14,095 nt of DNA from an uncultured Eubacteriaceae bacterium (GTDB taxonomy: Bacteria > Bacillota > Clostridia > Oscillospirales > Acutalibacteraceae): the NCBI GenBank assembly GCA_937905915.1, contig CALCVR010000030.1, positions 1 through 14,095 of the forward strand, read 5' to 3'. Shown piece by piece: positions 1-7,127 of the stretch (positions within the stretch are counted from its first letter, which is position 1; each line of letters opens with the position of its first letter). Both the position numbers and the translations under genes were made by a program. The notes beneath the pieces were generated by a model. It had not been told where the DNA came from. It worked only from the letters and a program-made list of their open reading frames with translations, and ran no database searches.

Positions 1-50
1 CAGTGTAACAGCTGGGGGCCTAAATTATGCCGTTTTTGAGGTGGTGAGGC

Positions 51-446
51 TTGGCCAATGAACAGAACTTGATGACAGCAGAAGAGCTAAATAGCAGATT
101 AACGCCCGAGGAACGCGCGAGAAATGCAAGAAAAGCCGGGGAAGCGTCCGGGGAAGCAAGACGCGCCAAAAAGACTGCGAAAGAGTGTGCAGAACTTATC
201 TTAGCCTTACCTGTATCGGATTTAAGAAAGTGGAACCGGCTGTCCCGTGATGGAATAGATCCAGAGGACATCAACAATATGATGCTAATGGTTTCGGCGG
301 CCATCAAAGCTGCTCAGGCTGGCGATATGGTGGCTTTTCGTGAAGTGTTAAAGCTGATTGGCCAAGACAAACCCGACGGCACAGACACCGAAGTCCTGAA
401 AAAAGCGCGTGAAATTCTGGGGGATACCAACAGTGCCATTGACTAA
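51..446 (+). CDS. Terminase small subunit (putative)
   Basis: A 131-residue protein that probably recognises phage DNA and recruits the large terminase to start packaging. It sits directly before the large terminase, where small subunits lie. The N-terminal third is basic and Ala/Gly rich (NARKAGEASGEARRAKK, about residues 25-41), typical of small-terminase-like proteins in Bacillota phages; the rest is predicted helical and ends in an acidic tail. The TTG at 51 is chosen because GAGGTGGTGA (38-47) lies just upstream as a ribosome site. The in-frame ATG at 72 has no such site. The 3' end overlaps the large terminase start at 433 by 14 bases, suggesting translational coupling. I recognise the family by composition and position, not by a catalytic motif, so the function is inferred. 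Confidence 0.72.
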   Translation: MANEQNLMTAEELNSRLTPEERARNARKAGEASGEARRAKKTAKECAELILALPVSDLRKWNRLSRDGIDPEDINNMMLMVSAAIKAAQAGDMVAFREVLKLIGQDKPDGTDTEVLKKAREILGDTNSAID

Positions 447-774
447 GAAACAACAGGAATACCTGCTCAATTGCAACCACCGCTGGAATGTCAAAACTGG
501 CGCTACCGGCTCCGGGAAATCGTTCGTAGATTTTGCCGTGACAATCCCCAAAAGGATCCTGGCCGCAAAAGGGCAAGGGCTGTTAGTAATGCTGGGCAAC
601 ACCAAGGGCACCCTGGAACGCAATATCTTAGACCCTATGCGGGAAATATGGTCGCCTGACCTGGTGGGCAATATCAGCAGTGATAACACTGTGAAGCTTT
701 TTGGGCGAAAGGTCTATGCCTTAGGAGCTGATAACAAAAAAACACATGGCCCGCATTCAAGGCGCTACGTTTGA
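433..774 (+). CDS. terL: Terminase large subunit, N-terminal part (ATPase Walker A), frame broken
   Basis: This is the N-terminal part of the packaging ATPase/nuclease. GTG at 433 is the likely start: GGGGGAT (419-425) lies 7 bases upstream, and the reading begins MPLTKKQQEYLL. A Walker A motif, GATGSGKS, is at residues 23-30 with Lys29 as the nucleotide-binding lysine. The frame then reads ALGADNKK and, just after the seven-A run at 736-742, turns to GPHSRRYV and stops at 774. The expected continuation, including Walker B, lies in the +1 frame (746-1648). Removing one A would join both parts into one protein of about 404 residues, the normal size of this terminase family. As written, this fragment of about 113 residues would not be functional alone. 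It could be a real mutation, a homopolymer sequencing error, or a slippage site. Confidence 0.8.
   Translation: MPLTKKQQEYLLNCNHRWNVKTGATGSGKSFVDFAVTIPKRILAAKGQGLLVMLGNTKGTLERNILDPMREIWSPDLVGNISSDNTVKLFGRKVYALGADNKKTHGPHSRRYV
736..742 (+). other. Seven-A run at the terminase frame break
   Basis: The run C-AAAAAAA-C marks where the terminase reading moves from the frame used by 433-774 to the frame used by 746-1648. With six A the codons would read GAT AAC AAA AAA CAC ATG GCC CGC, giving ADNKKHMARIQGATFEYVYGDE-like sequence without a break. With seven A the upstream frame ends 32 bases later. The shift needed is +1 (or -2), not the usual -1 programmed frameshift, so an inserted base or transcriptional slippage is more likely than classical recoding. 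Confidence 0.75.
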
Positions 775-1648
775 GTATGTATACGGCGATGAGGTCACTA
801 CGTGGAGTGAAGAAGTCTTTCAGATGCTCAAATCACGTCTGCGCTGTGAGCACTCCAGATTTGACGGGACATGTAACCCGGACAATCCGCATCACTGGTT
901 TAAGCAGTTCTTAGAGTCTGACGCTGACATCTATCAGCAATCGTACACCATCGATGATGGCGCATTGCCGGCCAATGTAGTTGCAGAACTGAAAAAAGAA
1001 TATGCGGGCACCGTCTATTACAATCGTTTTATTTTAGGCCAGTGGACGGCTGCTGAGGGTATTATCTACCGGCAGTTCGCAGATGATCCAAAATCTTTTG
1101 AAATTGACAACCCACCTAATATCCGCATCGCTACTATTGGCGTAGACTTTGGCGGCAACGGATCGGCTCACACGTTTGTATGCAATGGGATCACTCTGGA
1201 CCGGCGGCAAGTGGTTACGCTAGATGAGTATTATCGCAAGGAAATCATCTCCCCCGCTCAGCTTGAACATGATTTTGTGGAGTTTGTCCGGCGTTGTCAG
1301 AGCCGGTGGAGGGTGTTAGAAGTCTACTGTGACAGTGCCGAGCAAGCATTGATACAGGGGCTTCGAGCCGCCGCTCATAAAGCCGGAATCCGTATTGATA
1401 TCAAGAATGCCCGGAAAGGTCCCATCAATGACCGAATCCGGTTTTGGTGTATGATTCAGGGATCTGGCAGATATAAAATTATGCAGAATTGTAAGCATCT
1501 ATCGGGGGCGTTTTGCTCTGCTGTCTGGGATCCCAAAGTGGTAGGCAAAGATGTGCGATTAGACGACGGGAAACACAACGTGGATAGCTTAGACGCTTGC
1601 GAATACAGCATGGAACCTTTCATGCAGGACTTGATCCGAAGGAGCTAA
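746..1648 (+). CDS. terL: Terminase large subunit, C-terminal part (Walker B and nuclease)
   Basis: This holds the rest of the terminase: the end of the ATPase domain and the RNase H-like nuclease that cuts concatemeric DNA. The first residues ARIQGATFEYVYGDE contain the Walker B acidic pair (Asp15, Glu16 counting from the ATG at 746). FDGTCNPDNPHHWFK follows as the usual coupling region. Nuclease acidic residues are visible at GVDFG (Asp134), CDSAEQA (Asp196) and DSLDAC (Asp280, Asp283). The ATG at 746 is internal to the ancestral protein: the closest ribosome-like AGGAG (723-727) is 18 bases away, too far for good independent starts. The real product is therefore probably meant to be continuous with 433-774. 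The gene ends 3 bases before the portal gene. Confidence 0.9.
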   Translation: MARIQGATFEYVYGDEVTTWSEEVFQMLKSRLRCEHSRFDGTCNPDNPHHWFKQFLESDADIYQQSYTIDDGALPANVVAELKKEYAGTVYYNRFILGQWTAAEGIIYRQFADDPKSFEIDNPPNIRIATIGVDFGGNGSAHTFVCNGITLDRRQVVTLDEYYRKEIISPAQLEHDFVEFVRRCQSRWRVLEVYCDSAEQALIQGLRAAAHKAGIRIDIKNARKGPINDRIRFWCMIQGSGRYKIMQNCKHLSGAFCSAVWDPKVVGKDVRLDDGKHNVDSLDACEYSMEPFMQDLIRRS

Positions 1649-1651
1649 AGT

Positions 1652-3106
1652 ATGGACATTACCCCTTATCTGGTAAAACGCGGATGGACTGGTATAGACA
1701 GCGTATTCCGCGGTAAAATTGACCAATGGATGGAATGGTATCAAGGAGATGTGGAGAGCTTCCACAGATATTCCGTGTATAACGGCATCAATTTGATTGA
1801 GCGCCGCCGCAGGGGGCTTGGTATGGCCAAAACAGTGGCGGAAGATTGGGCCAATCTACTTCTCAATGAGAAAACACAGATCTCCGCCGGCGTATTCCAG
1901 GACCGGCTAGATGATATCTTGTTGGCGAATCGATGGGACTTACAGGCTAACCGGTTGGTTGAATTGGCATTCGCTCTTGGTACCGGCGCTTTGGTTGAGT
2001 ACCTAGGCCCGGACGGTATGCCCAATATTGACTATATCCGTGCTGATATGATATTCCCGCTCTCTTGGGAAAACGGAGTTATTACCGAATGCGCATTTGG
2101 CAGCATTCGGCAACAGGGGCAAATTGAATGCGTATATCTCCAGATTCACCGGCTGGAAAATGGGCAATACATCATTGAAAATCATCTATTCGATAACAAA
2201 ACCGGAGAAGAATTAGCGCTTGAAGGTGTTGCGGAAATCGTAAATACTGGATCTACCGTCCCACTATTCCAAATCATTACCCCTAACATCGTCAACAATG
2301 TAGATCTAGACTGCCCTATGGGGGTATCTGTGTATGCCAACGCCATATCGGCGCTTCAAAAGGTGGATCTAGTATGGGACAGCTACAGCAATGAGTTTGA
2401 GTTGGGACGTAAGCGCATCTTTATCCCCATGAGTATGGCCAAAATCGAAGATGCGTCTGAACCTGACCCAAACAACCGCATGTATAAGCCTGCATTTGAT
2501 CCAAGGGACGCCGTATTTTATGCGCTCAATGTGGAAGGCGCGGACAAACCTATAGACATTTCCTTTACACTTCGCACCACCGAGCACCAGACAGGGTTAC
2601 GCGATGCCCTGAATACACTGTCCCTTAAATGCGGGCTTGGTACCGATCGATATAATTTTGAAGGCGGCGGTGTAAAGACAGCCACGGAAGTTGTCAGCGA
2701 AAAATCTGACCTGTTCCAAAACCTTAAAAAGCACGAACATATACTGACCGATGCTCTTACCGGCATGGTGCAAGCCTTGGCTTATCTATGCGGTTCCTCG
2801 ATTCCGGATGTCACGGTGATGTATGATGATAGCATTATCAACGACGATAACACCAAAATTGATAATAACATCAAGCTTATCCAAGCCGAGCTCAAATCTA
2901 AATTATCCGCCATTATGGATATCTATGGTTATGACGAGAAAACCGCCGCGGAAGAGCTTGAGCGCATTGTTGAAGAAGGCCGTATCATCTCAGGATCTGA
3001 CGTTGATTTGTTTGGGGGTGAAGCAGGACCCGAAAAAACAGATCAGCAACAGATCGGGTTCGCTCCGCCAGAGGAGGAACAAATAGAACAGGATGAGGAG
3101 CAATGA
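1652..3106 (+). CDS. Portal protein, SPP1 gp6-type
   Basis: A 484-residue portal protein, the dodecameric ring at one head vertex through which DNA enters and leaves and to which terminase and connector dock. The N-terminus (GWTGIDSVFRGKIDQWMEWY, residues ~11-30) and the segment GMAKTVAEDWANLLLNEKT (~57-75) are typical of SPP1-type (Phage_prot_Gp6) portals in Bacillota phages. Length and position after the terminase fit the family. The C-terminus is acidic and Gln/Glu rich (EEEQIEQDEEQ). AAGGAGC (1639-1645) lies 6-7 bases before the ATG. The stop overlaps the next start as ATGA (3103-3106), so portal and minor capsid protein are probably made in coupled amounts. Confidence 0.93.
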   Translation: MDITPYLVKRGWTGIDSVFRGKIDQWMEWYQGDVESFHRYSVYNGINLIERRRRGLGMAKTVAEDWANLLLNEKTQISAGVFQDRLDDILLANRWDLQANRLVELAFALGTGALVEYLGPDGMPNIDYIRADMIFPLSWENGVITECAFGSIRQQGQIECVYLQIHRLENGQYIIENHLFDNKTGEELALEGVAEIVNTGSTVPLFQIITPNIVNNVDLDCPMGVSVYANAISALQKVDLVWDSYSNEFELGRKRIFIPMSMAKIEDASEPDPNNRMYKPAFDPRDAVFYALNVEGADKPIDISFTLRTTEHQTGLRDALNTLSLKCGLGTDRYNFEGGGVKTATEVVSEKSDLFQNLKKHEHILTDALTGMVQALAYLCGSSIPDVTVMYDDSIINDDNTKIDNNIKLIQAELKSKLSAIMDIYGYDEKTAAEELERIVEEGRIISGSDVDLFGGEAGPEKTDQQQIGFAPPEEEQIEQDEEQ

Positions 3107-4635
3107 CCCCCTACCGCTCTTGGCAGCTGGCGCGCCCGCTGGCTGACCTATACAGCGCTATAGAAGATGATCTTCTCACCAATATCGCCAGGCGATTAGC
3201 CAAAAATACGGAGATCACCAATACCGCTAAATGGGAAATGCAGATGCTGGCTCAAATGGGTGTCCTTCGGAAAGAGAGTGCCAAGATCATCGCCCAGCGT
3301 ACTGGGATTGCCCCAGAATTGCTGCATACAGCGCTGGAGGACGCCGCCCAAGAAGCCATTGATGAATTGGAACCCGCCTGCCAAAAAGCCGCAAAAATGG
3401 GATACGCCACAAACACAAAGATCCCCCCATCCCGCAGCGTACAGACTGCTGTAAAAACCTACTGGAAACAAGCCAAGCGCCGGCAGAATATGGTCAATAC
3501 CGTAATGCAGTACAAAGTTAAGCCCGCCTGGACAACGCTTATCAAGGGCATACGTGGGTATATTGATCAAGCTGTGGCCAAACAACCTGTCTATGATGTG
3601 CTTAATAAGCATGCGGGCGCTGTGGTGATCGGTGCAGAAACCAGTCAACAGGCGGTGCGCAAAGCCATTGGCGATTTGTTGGATAAGGGTATCCCTGCTT
3701 TTGTTGACAAAAAAGGCCGGGAATGGAGTCCAGAGGCGTATATCAGTATGGATGTCCGGACTACTGTCAACAACGTGGCCCATCAAGCCCAGTTTGACCG
3801 GATGGATGATTATGACTTGGATCTTATCGAAGTCAGCAGCCATGCAGGATCCCGCCCAAAGTGCGCTAAGGATCAAGGAAAGCTTTTTAGCCGAAAAAAT
3901 AAAAGTGGCACAACGGAGGACGTCTATGGAAACAAAATCCGATACTATCCGTGGAAGTCGTCCAGCTATGGGGAGCCCGATGGGATATTGGGAATCAATT
4001 GCGGTCATCACATCAATCCATTTGTTCCCGGTCTTGGAGTTAAACGTTCAGAGCCTACAGAAGATAGGGCTGAAAATGACCGTCTCTATCAGGAAAGTCA
4101 GCAACAGAGAGCCATAGAACGAAAAATCCGCCGTGACAAGCAGGAGTGTATGATGTACGATGCTTTGGGGGACAAAGAAGCATTTGCCCAATCGTCTGTG
4201 CGCCTCAAGCGTCATGAATCTGAGTTAAAGGCGTTCACTGAAAAAACAGGACGGACGCGCCGCAAGGACCGTGAACAGGTTGTCGGGTTTGGAAGAAGCC
4301 AAAGCAGCAAGGCAACGGCGGCTAACAAAAAGTATCAACAGGCTGTAGAAGAAATCAGCGGCATCTCTCTTGACAATGGCGTTAAAACCACTATTTCAGT
4401 TCATTCTATGGTGAGAGCAGAAGATAGAGGAGTTTCTGCCTCCGACATATCCGAAGCCTTGCTTTCGCCGCTTAAAAAGGGTAAGCTAAAAGTAGATGCT
4501 AAGGGGCGGAAGAGCATCCAGTATATTGGCGAAAAAGCTACGGTAGCGATCAACCCCGATACTGGCAATATCGCAAGCACTTGGCCAACAGGATCTAGTA
4601 AGGCCAAGAAATTGAAAGAAGGGCTGAAAAAATGA
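3103..4635 (+). CDS. Minor capsid protein fused to a C-terminal BECR-type RNase toxin-like domain
   Basis: A 510-residue protein with two parts. Residues 1 to about 325 resemble the Phage_min_cap2 minor capsid family, which like MuF/SPP1 gp7 is encoded just after the portal and enters the head. Visible marks are DVRTTVNNVAHQAQFDRM (~218-235), SSHAGSRPKC with His247 and Cys254, and NCGHH with Cys300, His302 and His303. A basic, Gln-rich linker (~330-405) ends near GFGRSQSSKA. Residues ~420-510 form an added domain: HSMVRAEDRGVS (His434, Arg438, Arg442), DISEALLSPL, IQYIGEKATVAINPDTG (Gln473 onward) and STWPTG (Trp494). This matches my recollection of Barnase-EndoU-ColicinE5-RelE-like nuclease domains found at the ends of phage head proteins. 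Capsid family is confident; toxic RNase activity is inferred. The stop overlaps the next gene by ATGA. Confidence 0.9.
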   Translation: MTPYRSWQLARPLADLYSAIEDDLLTNIARRLAKNTEITNTAKWEMQMLAQMGVLRKESAKIIAQRTGIAPELLHTALEDAAQEAIDELEPACQKAAKMGYATNTKIPPSRSVQTAVKTYWKQAKRRQNMVNTVMQYKVKPAWTTLIKGIRGYIDQAVAKQPVYDVLNKHAGAVVIGAETSQQAVRKAIGDLLDKGIPAFVDKKGREWSPEAYISMDVRTTVNNVAHQAQFDRMDDYDLDLIEVSSHAGSRPKCAKDQGKLFSRKNKSGTTEDVYGNKIRYYPWKSSSYGEPDGILGINCGHHINPFVPGLGVKRSEPTEDRAENDRLYQESQQQRAIERKIRRDKQECMMYDALGDKEAFAQSSVRLKRHESELKAFTEKTGRTRRKDREQVVGFGRSQSSKATAANKKYQQAVEEISGISLDNGVKTTISVHSMVRAEDRGVSASDISEALLSPLKKGKLKVDAKGRKSIQYIGEKATVAINPDTGNIASTWPTGSSKAKKLKEGLKK

Positions 4636-4853
4636 AATACCCGTTTTCCTCTAAGCAACAAGCTCTGTTGAATCGTATCGGTTTTGGATTTGATGTAATG
4701 GGAGATTTAGATGACGACCAAGAAATAGAAATCGGAGACAAAGTGGGAGATCATCTAGTCCTAGAATGTCTCGACGATGATTACAATGAAACCCCGGAAG
4801 GAGAGATTTGCCAAGAAATACTCTATATGTTAGCCCACCAACAAAATAACTGA
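4632..4853 (+). CDS. Small acidic protein, candidate immunity protein for the upstream toxin domain
   Basis: A 73-residue acidic protein I cannot assign to a named family. It is rich in Asp/Glu (GDLDDDQEIEIGDK; ECLDDDYNETPEGE), with hydrophobic flanks and no signal peptide or membrane segment. Its ATG overlaps the minor capsid-toxin stop (ATGA, 4632-4635) and AGAAGGG lies just upstream, so it is translationally tied to that gene. It is followed at once by an intrinsic terminator. Small acidic proteins placed immediately after a nuclease-type toxin gene are commonly immunity proteins that bind a basic toxin domain. The upstream domain is basic (ends KAKKLKEGLKK), which fits. The immunity role is inferred from charge, size and position. 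It could instead be an unrelated head accessory protein. Confidence 0.75.
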   Translation: MKYPFSSKQQALLNRIGFGFDVMGDLDDDQEIEIGDKVGDHLVLECLDDDYNETPEGEICQEILYMLAHQQNN

Positions 4854-4857
4854 GATG

Positions 4858-4891
4858 AAAGCCACCTGCTTTTTTGTAGGGTGGCTTTTTT
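4858..4891 (+). terminator. Intrinsic terminator after the toxin/immunity pair
   Basis: A perfect 9-bp stem AAAGCCACC (4858-4866) with GGTGGCTTT (4880-4888), extendable by a T-G wobble, has a loop of about 11-13 bases and runs into six T (4886-4891). It lies 4 bases after the stop at 4853 and before the scaffold gene. It would end or reduce transcripts carrying the packaging genes, so capsid genes need read-through, antitermination or a promoter between 4892 and 4966. I see no convincing promoter there. Confidence 0.85.
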
Positions 4892-4966
4892 GTGCCCATA
4901 AACGTGCCGGAGGCGTTAAACTGCACGGAATATTATGGCCGGCGGGCCGAAAACGTGGAGGCTGTT

Positions 4967-5554
4967 ATGGCTGATGAAAAAGAGTTACAAGAACAGGAAA
5001 CCGACACCACCCAAAACGCCGAGACAGGCGGAGAGGCCGACGGCAGCCAGGCTGATAACCAGCAAGAAGAGCCGGATAGCAAACCCATTCAGATGACTCA
5101 AAAGCAACTGGACGACCTTATCAACAAAGCATTCGCCAAAGGAGCACGGAAGGGCAAACGGGAGGCATCTTCTGAGAAGCCTCCTGCATCCGACAAGGCC
5201 GCAGAGGATACAGGCGAAAAAGACGCCGCACAAGCCCTTCTACAGAAAGCTAATGAAAGGCTACTATCAGGTACGATCAAAGAATTGGCCGCCGATCTCG
5301 GCATTACTGCCAAAGGTGCCAAGGCCGCCTTAAAGTTGGGCGATTTTTCCCATTGCTTTAAGGATGACGATGTTGATGAAGAGTCGGTCAAGGATATCCT
5401 GGAGGACTTTCTAAAAGAATATCCGGAGTTTGCTGCAACGCAAAAAACCGAAGAAGATGGATCGAAACCATGGGGTTTGCGGCATGGTGCTGGGCAAAAG
5501 ATGTCCGGTGTAGAAGCTGCATTCTTCGCACGGAATCCCGGACTAAAAAAATAA
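4967..5554 (+). CDS. Capsid scaffold protein
   Basis: A 195-residue, highly charged protein directly before the major capsid gene, the standard position of a scaffold that guides shell assembly and is then removed. The first ~45 residues are acidic and low in complexity (EQETDTTQNAETGGEADGSQ). A basic helix follows (AFAKGARKGKREA, ~residues 57-69), then a helical middle. The C-terminus has GQKMSGVEAAFFARNPGLKK, a short conserved-looking tail typical of scaffolds of this phage type. ATG at 4967 is chosen because GGAGG (4957-4961) lies 5 bases upstream. An in-frame GTG at 4892 would start right at the terminator T-run and has no ribosome site. The gene ends 13 bases before the capsid gene. Confidence 0.85.
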   Translation: MADEKELQEQETDTTQNAETGGEADGSQADNQQEEPDSKPIQMTQKQLDDLINKAFAKGARKGKREASSEKPPASDKAAEDTGEKDAAQALLQKANERLLSGTIKELAADLGITAKGAKAALKLGDFSHCFKDDDVDEESVKDILEDFLKEYPEFAATQKTEEDGSKPWGLRHGAGQKMSGVEAAFFARNPGLKK

Positions 5555-5567
5555 GGAGAGTGTTTAA

Positions 5568-6386
5568 ATGGCACATACATTGCAAGACAGATATGCGGCT
5601 CTTGTCGACATGAAATTGAGAGCTACCTTAGTCACAAAAGACGGTGTAATTTTTAACAATCGATATGAAGGCAACCCGAAGGCGGGCGCAGTCAAAATCC
5701 CTGTACGTGATACAGAGGTGGCCGCTTCCGCCTATAACAAAGCTGAGGGCGTTGAGCTTGGCGCAGGTTCTACCACCTATTTGACCATTACCATTGACAA
5801 GGATTACGCCGTTAACGAGCTGATCGATGGATATGACGCCGCTGCGGTACCGGATAACCTGGTGGCGGATCGTTTGGATAGCGCTGGTTATTCGCTTGCT
5901 TTGCAGCTTGATAAGGATGGCATTGCGGCACTTGAGTCAGGCGGCGCCGCATTCGGCGATACTACCGCTCTTACGAAAGACACCATTTATGCAAATATGG
6001 TCGATATGAGAACAAAACTTTCTGAATCTAACGTCCCTGTAGAGCGCCGTTTCGCTTTGGTGTCCCCGGCTGTATTTGCGCTGATCCTGAAATCCCCGGA
6101 ATTTATCAGCGCTTCCAACTTAGGCGACGAAGTAAAACAGAGTGGCGCGGCCGGCCGGATTGCCGGTTTCAACATTTTTGAAAGCAACAATCTTGCATCC
6201 ACTACAGAGGTGATCGCCGGCCACCCGGATTGGTGTACCCGCATCAATGAGTGGCAGGTAGCTCCGCATGTCCAGGACTTAGCTGGATCTGGCAAGTACA
6301 TCGGCGCATCAGCTGTTCAGGGCCGTAAAATCTATGCCCATAAGGTGACAAAAGCCACGGCGGTACTCATTAAAAAAAAAGCTTGA
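5568..6386 (+). CDS. Major capsid protein
   Basis: A 272-residue protein forming the head shell, probably with an HK97-like fold. It follows the scaffold gene and has a strong ribosome site (AAGGAGAG, 5553-5560), as expected for the most abundant structural protein. Recognisable parts are the N-terminal helix MAHTLQDRYAALVDMKLRAT, the segment NRYEGNPKAGAVKIPVRDTE (~residues 31-50), the DKDYAVNELIDGYDAA region (~78-93) and a C-terminal part ending GRKIYAHKVTKATAVLIKKK. The size is typical for small capsid proteins of siphophages of Bacillota. No separate protease gene or cleaved delta domain is seen, in line with a separate scaffold protein. Confidence 0.92.
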   Translation: MAHTLQDRYAALVDMKLRATLVTKDGVIFNNRYEGNPKAGAVKIPVRDTEVAASAYNKAEGVELGAGSTTYLTITIDKDYAVNELIDGYDAAAVPDNLVADRLDSAGYSLALQLDKDGIAALESGGAAFGDTTALTKDTIYANMVDMRTKLSESNVPVERRFALVSPAVFALILKSPEFISASNLGDEVKQSGAAGRIAGFNIFESNNLASTTEVIAGHPDWCTRINEWQVAPHVQDLAGSGKYIGASAVQGRKIYAHKVTKATAVLIKKKA

Positions 6387-6423
6387 GCCCGGCGCAAAAA
6401 TCAGAAAGCAAAGGCGATGAGTA

Positions 6424-6801
6424 ATGGCATATGTTACCGAAAATGATTATCTAAACTTTGGAATTGACCCTCCGGATGACTTTGATTTTTTAGCCGAAAT
6501 GGCGTCAAGCCAAATTGATATGGTTACGGGATACAAGCTGCGCGGCAACCTTGACGGGTTGACAGAATACGCACAGCAGCAGGTAAAAAAGGCCGTATGC
6601 GTACAAATCCAATGGATTGATAATCATGGCGGCTCCAGTTATCTCGCATCGGAACCGCTGGCAAGCGCCACTCTCGGCCGGTACAGCTATTCTTCCTCTA
6701 CCGGCGGGCAATCCGGACGGGTGGATAGCCAAATATCGCCGCTTGTGTCAGGCTATCTGATGCCGGCCGGATTGTTGTACGCGGGGGTGAGGCTCCTATG
6801 A
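6424..6801 (+). CDS. Head-tail connector protein
   Basis: A 125-residue protein in the first slot after the major capsid gene, where SPP1 gp15/HK97 gp6-like adaptor proteins lie. These form a ring under the portal that opens the way to the tail. The N-terminus MAYVTENDYLNFGI and the helical stretch with SSQIDMVTGYKL, then EYAQQQVKKAVCVQIQWI, fit the small all-helical adaptor fold. The C-terminal half is Ser/Gly rich. AAGG (6411-6414) is the ribosome site, 9 bases before ATG. The preceding 37 bases hold no hairpin I can see. The stop overlaps the next ATG (ATGA, 6798-6801). Confidence 0.75.
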   Translation: MAYVTENDYLNFGIDPPDDFDFLAEMASSQIDMVTGYKLRGNLDGLTEYAQQQVKKAVCVQIQWIDNHGGSSYLASEPLASATLGRYSYSSSTGGQSGRVDSQISPLVSGYLMPAGLLYAGVRLL

Positions 6802-7127
6802 TGCCCATCCCCCGACATTTGCTGATTCATACAGCAATCCTCCAAAATCCCGGAACGCCAGATGCCTGGCAACACATCACATACCAGAACAGGCCGCTGT
6901 CATATGTAAGGATTGACCCTACGAGCAAGGTAGTACGAAGCAAGGATAACACCGAAGTACAGCTGTCCAGCGTACTCCTGTACGATTGCCGCAACAGCCG
7001 GCCTCGCGGAATACATTTTTGTGTTGGGCAGCGTGTCACGTGGCAAGGGAATGATTATACCGTCCAAACCATAGAGCCCATGTATGACGGCAAGCACCTG
7101 CATCATTGGGAGGTTGGACTGGTATGA
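6798..7127 (+). CDS. Minor capsid/head completion protein (Minor_capsid_1-like)
   Basis: A 109-residue protein in the stopper position of the head-tail joining module. I recognise it as like the Minor_capsid_1 family of Bacillota phages: N-terminal MPIPRHLLIHTAIL, central strand-rich part, and a C-terminal WQGNDYTVQTIEPMYDGKHL resembling head-closure proteins that bind under the connector. Two ATG codons (6798, 6801) are possible starts; the first gives the ATGA overlap with the gene before. The stop overlaps the following ATG at 7124 in the same way. Function as head completion is inferred from family and gene order. Confidence 0.7.
   Translation: MMPIPRHLLIHTAILQNPGTPDAWQHITYQNRPLSYVRIDPTSKVVRSKDNTEVQLSSVLLYDCRNSRPRGIHFCVGQRVTWQGNDYTVQTIEPMYDGKHLHHWEVGLV

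Noticed and set aside
1..61. Possible ends of an upstream gene (frame 1 stops at 37-39; frame 2 at 59-61)
   Set aside because: Only 12 to 19 codons are visible in either frame and neither has a recognisable motif, so the frame of any upstream gene cannot be chosen.
3196..4011. A 271-codon open frame on the minus strand under the minor capsid gene
   Set aside because: It lies fully inside a confidently recognised gene, its protein has no familiar pattern, and all genes here run on the + strand; it is a codon-usage shadow.
4892..4966. GTG start at 4892 for the scaffold, and a promoter with TATTAT at 4931-4936
   Set aside because: The GTG lies at the terminator tail without a ribosome site. 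The TATTAT has no acceptable -35 box at 16-18 bases upstream.
5161..5184. GGAGGC/GCCTCC inverted repeat in the scaffold gene
   Set aside because: Only a 6-bp outer stem with mismatches inside; no T-run, and no in-frame start follows the GGAGG, so it is likely chance.
5098..5580. A 160-codon minus-strand open frame under the scaffold gene
   Set aside because: It lies opposite a gene supported by ribosome site and position, and has Ser/Ala-rich composition typical of antisense shadows.
6387..6423. Gap after the major capsid gene checked for a terminator
   Set aside because: No stem with a T-run is present; it only holds the ribosome site of the next gene.
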